From Clostridia bacterium (lineage in GTDB: Bacteria; Bacillota; Clostridia; Oscillospirales; CAG-272): a stretch of 7,041 bases of DNA. The notes under the pieces were generated by a model, which had not been told where the DNA came from, searched no databases, and was given only the letters and a program-made list of their open reading frames with translations. Made by a program: the position numbers and the translations under genes. Every line of letters begins with the position of its first letter. Position 1 is the stretch's first letter. This document shows, piece after piece, positions 5,613 to 7,041 of this stretch. The DNA is taken from positions 1 through 7,041 of the forward strand of contig JAFVRI010000016.1 of the NCBI GenBank assembly GCA_017504335.1, in the 5' to 3' direction.

Positions 5613-5796
5613 AAAAAAGAAGAAAACCGTCGGTGGCGTGCGCAAGCAACGCAGTCCGACGGTTTTCAACCTTAGAGAAAAACAATATTATTTTACAACC
5701 ACCATGACGAGGACAATGCAGAAGGATCCATCCATAATTTTGTATGAAAAGTTTTGCGGAGCTTTTTCAAAAGCGACCCGCATCCCCCGCGTCCTC
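5612..5796 (+). repeat. Hairpin-headed dispersed repeat, copy 2
   Basis: This is the second copy of the repeat at 212-390, in the same orientation. The 12-bp stem is identical (GAAAACCGTCGG at 5622-5633 with CCGACGGTTTTC at 5656-5667), but the loop is 22 nt instead of 10. That loop folds further: GCGTGC (5636-5641) and GCAACGC (5646-5652) form a helix with one bulged A, capped by a GCAA tetraloop. The tail shares ATGACGAGGACAATGCA (5704-5720), TTGCGGAGCTTTTT (from 5754) and TCAAAAGCGACCCGC with copy 1. It ends 7 nt before the stop codon of the converging membrane protein gene and so fills the space between two converging gene ends. Confidence 0.85.
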
Positions 5797-5803
5797 TTAT
5801 GTA

Positions 5804-6679
5804 TTACACGGATTTCCGATTCAATTTGGCTCGTGCGTTTGTCACGAGCTTTTTCACGTCTTCCTTGAAATTCTTGTGATCGAAGATCATGCAAACCAGA
5901 AAAGCCAACGGGGTCACAAGGATGAATACAGGCACGATGATCCAGAACCAAGGCCAGTATTTCGCCTCTCCGGCATGCGCTCCTACGGGAACAATCTTGA
6001 AGATCTCAGGAGTAAACCAGGAGAAGAATTCTCCAATGGCATCATTGGTGCCCGGACCCCAAATGTAAGAGGTGTTCTTGTAGCCGATACCCAAGAAATT
6101 CGACTCGGAATGCAGAGGAACAAAGCCAAGCTCTGCCTGAAATACCTGATTCACAATGATAAAGAGCATGAGCAGCAGCACACCGACCGGAGCGACCCAT
6201 ACCCGCTTGTAGGAGGGTCTGTGATGTCCGAGGAGAACCGACAGGAGGGGCACCGCGATCAGCATCCAATGGTGGAAATAGAAACGAACAATATCCAATT
6301 GCTCCGCCAGCTGATCCACCTTGGCGATGGGCTCCTGGGGATAAACAAAGGCGATCAGTCCGCTGAGCATACCGATGTAGAACATGTAGTCCCATACGGT
6401 TTTCTTTTTGGAAAAGAACATAAAGGGAAAGAGCGCAATATTGGCGGCGCAAATGTTGACAAACCAGCTGTCACGAAGCATTCTTGCCTCATCCGTGCTG
6501 TACGGGGGAATGTAAACCTTGAGAAAATGAAGAATAAAGCCGATGGCAAGAAGCGAAAACAGAATCGCCTTTTGCACTCTCAGAGAGCATTTTTTCAACA
6601 GGAAATATAATCCGACAATGGCGCCGATTCCTAAGATCAGCCAGAAAAAATACCAGAAATTAAACATGGAAATTATCAT
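5804..6679 (-). CDS. YwaF/TMEM164-like integral membrane protein
   Basis: With the start chosen here the protein has 291 aa and about seven predicted helices, near residues 6-28, 36-55, 70-92, 97-115, 133-152, 159-178 and 243-265, with a basic C-terminal tail. The third helix (DSWFVNICAANIALFPFMFF) and the fifth (VRFYFHHWMLIAVPLLSVLL) resemble the conserved polar-hydrophobic helices of the YwaF/TMEM164 family (TIGR02206 type), whose function in bacteria is unknown; the HHW at 136-138 sits where that family carries conserved His residues. The stretch 180-240 between helices 6 and 7 is long and polar, longer than I expect for the family. Two close ATGs exist: 6685 lies only 3 nt after AAGGAGG (6689-6695) and 6679 lies 9 nt after it, so 6679 is preferred. 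Membrane nature is certain; the family call is moderate. Confidence 0.72.
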   Translation of the reverse strand: MIISMFNFWYFFWLILGIGAIVGLYFLLKKCSLRVQKAILFSLLAIGFILHFLKVYIPPYSTDEARMLRDSWFVNICAANIALFPFMFFSKKKTVWDYMFYIGMLSGLIAFVYPQEPIAKVDQLAEQLDIVRFYFHHWMLIAVPLLSVLLGHHRPSYKRVWVAPVGVLLLMLFIIVNQVFQAELGFVPLHSESNFLGIGYKNTSYIWGPGTNDAIGEFFSWFTPEIFKIVPVGAHAGEAKYWPWFWIIVPVFILVTPLAFLVCMIFDHKNFKEDVKKLVTNARAKLNRKSV

Positions 6680-6702
6680 AGTCATCTTCCTCCTTACAGA
6701 GT

Positions 6703-6731
6703 ATTATACTCCTTTTCTTCCCATCTGTCAA
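6703..6731 (-). promoter_or_regulatory. Consensus sigma-A promoter of the YwaF-like gene
   Basis: On the minus strand: TTGACA (6726-6731), a 17-nt spacer, TATAAT (6703-6708), a perfect match to the consensus. The predicted start (about 6695-6697) falls right at the edge of the ribosome binding site AAGGAGG (6689-6695), so the leader would be only about 16-18 nt. Confidence 0.9.
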
Positions 6732-6780
6732 TACCTTTTTTCACACCTTCTTCACAAATCCATCACATTCAGAAAACAAT

Positions 6781-6824
6781 CCCTCAGTCGCTTACAGCGA
6801 CAGCTCCCTTTACACAAGGGAGGG
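6781..6824. repeat. Twin-hairpin repeat fragment
   Basis: Two adjacent perfect hairpins: GTCGCT (6787-6792) with AGCGAC (6796-6801), loop TAC; and CTCCCTT (6804-6810) with AAGGGAG (6816-6822), loop TACAC. The CCTCAGTCG...GACAGCTCCCTT...AAGGGAG pattern resembles a short palindromic element that I recall as scattered through gut Clostridia genomes; that is memory, not a search. There is no second copy in this window. Confidence 0.5.
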
Positions 6825-6842
6825 CTCATTACCGCCCGACAG

Positions 6843-6859
6843 TACACCTAAAAGGTGTA
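6843..6859. other. Small hairpin in gene-free right end
   Basis: TACACCT (6843-6849) pairs with AGGTGTA (6853-6859) around an AAA loop. It follows directly after the twin-hairpin segment. It may be part of the same element or an unrelated palindrome; no function is evident. Confidence 0.35.
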
Positions 6860-6891
6860 ACACACCATAACCTTGTGGGGCAAGGCGTGCA

Positions 6892-6937
6892 AAAAGGAGT
6901 ACGAACAAAACTGTCCGTACTCCTTTTGTTATTTTTT
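6892..6937. terminator. Bidirectional intrinsic terminator
   Basis: AAAAGGAGTACG (6892-6903) pairs perfectly with CGTACTCCTTTT (6916-6927) around a 12-nt loop. On the plus strand a T-rich run ends at 6937. On the minus strand the stem is followed by the T-run complementary to 6891-6895. It most likely ends a minus-strand transcript entering from the right of the window. The gene-free stretch 6732-7041 holds this, the two hairpin features before it and the repeat fragment after it, and no credible ORF. Confidence 0.75.
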
Positions 6938-6957
6938 CGGAAGGTGTTGCCCCCTGC

Positions 6958-7041
6958 GTGTCATCTTGAGCGTAGTCCGCCCGAGATTCCACCTTCGCTT
7001 TGCTCGTTACTGCTTCGCAGTTCGACTCCGCTCCGCTTCGC
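6958..7041. repeat. Dispersed palindromic repeat fragment running off the window
   Basis: The segment starts GTGTCATCTTGAGCG and continues with many TTCGC/GCTTCGC units (such as GCTTCGCAG and CCGCTCCGCTTCGC near the end). It resembles the GTCATCCTGAGCG-type element that I recall as repeated many times in gut Clostridia genomes. It is cut by the window edge, so its partner arm cannot be seen. No coding potential is evident. Confidence 0.45.

Noticed and set aside
212..5796. The two repeat copies as ends of one composite mobile element
   Set aside because: The copies are direct, 5.2 kb apart, and enclose ordinary chromosomal genes such as cinA and a PflX-like gene with no transposase or integrase between them. 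Independent copies of a dispersed repeat fit better.
5744..6610. A 288-codon plus-strand open frame opposite the YwaF-like gene
   Set aside because: It begins inside the repeat and is highly polar with no domain; the minus strand encodes a clear membrane protein with a perfect promoter and ribosome binding site.
6781..6937. A CRISPR array or attachment site in the hairpin-rich right end
   Set aside because: The hairpins differ in sequence and are not spaced regularly; there is no repeated unit with spacers, and no integrase or tRNA gene nearby.
6810..6992. A minus-strand 60-codon frame at the right end
   Set aside because: It runs through a terminator stem and repeat fragments, with no ribosome binding site and no family resemblance; it is a by-product of the repeats.

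Overview
The window looks like chromosomal DNA of a gut-type Clostridia (Bacillota), most likely of the Oscillospirales/Christensenellales kind. The evidence is near-perfect sigma-A promoters, strong AAGGAGG ribosome binding sites, roughly 50% GC coding DNA, a clostridial-style secreted repeat protein, an IS30-type transposase end, and several hairpin-bearing intergenic repeats of a kind I recall from such genomes. The assignment is by general resemblance; there is no rRNA or other marker gene to confirm it.

Layout from left to right. (1) 1-125 is the last 40 codons of an IS30-family transposase on the + strand, with the probable IS right end at its stop codon. (2) 126-443 has no gene; it holds a hairpin, the first copy of a ~180-bp hairpin-headed repeat, and a strong bidirectional terminator. 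(3) 444-1889 is a minus-strand transcription unit: a consensus promoter, a 407-aa secreted protein with two copies of one domain, then, 29 nt after its stop, a 35-aa acidic micro-ORF with an excellent ribosome binding site, then the terminator at 402-434. (4) 1918-3269 is a separate minus-strand unit with its own promoter, a 413-aa MOP-superfamily flippase-like membrane protein, and a hairpin terminator. (5) 3279-4206 encodes a PflX-like radical SAM protein, also on the minus strand. (6) 4210-4285 is a compact divergent promoter region. (7) 4286-5542 is cinA on the + strand. (8) 5543-5803 contains a hairpin and the second repeat copy. (9) 5804-6731 is a minus-strand YwaF/TMEM164-like membrane protein with a perfect TTGACA-17-TATAAT promoter. 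(10) 6732-7041 has no gene and is packed with small hairpins and probable dispersed repeat fragments.

How the genes relate. Almost every gene has its own promoter, so this looks like a set of independent one-gene or two-gene units rather than one pathway operon. CinA acts in pyridine-nucleotide salvage (NMN deamidation) and cleaning of damaged nucleotides. The radical SAM protein is an orphan activase-like enzyme with no partner visible here. The flippase-like protein and the secreted protein both act at the cell envelope but are transcribed separately.

The items most likely to be undescribed are the 35-aa micro-ORF paired with the secreted repeat protein, and the repeat whose 12-bp stem is perfectly kept while its loop changes from 10 to 22 nt. 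I see no CRISPR array, tRNA, rRNA or recognisable riboswitch.
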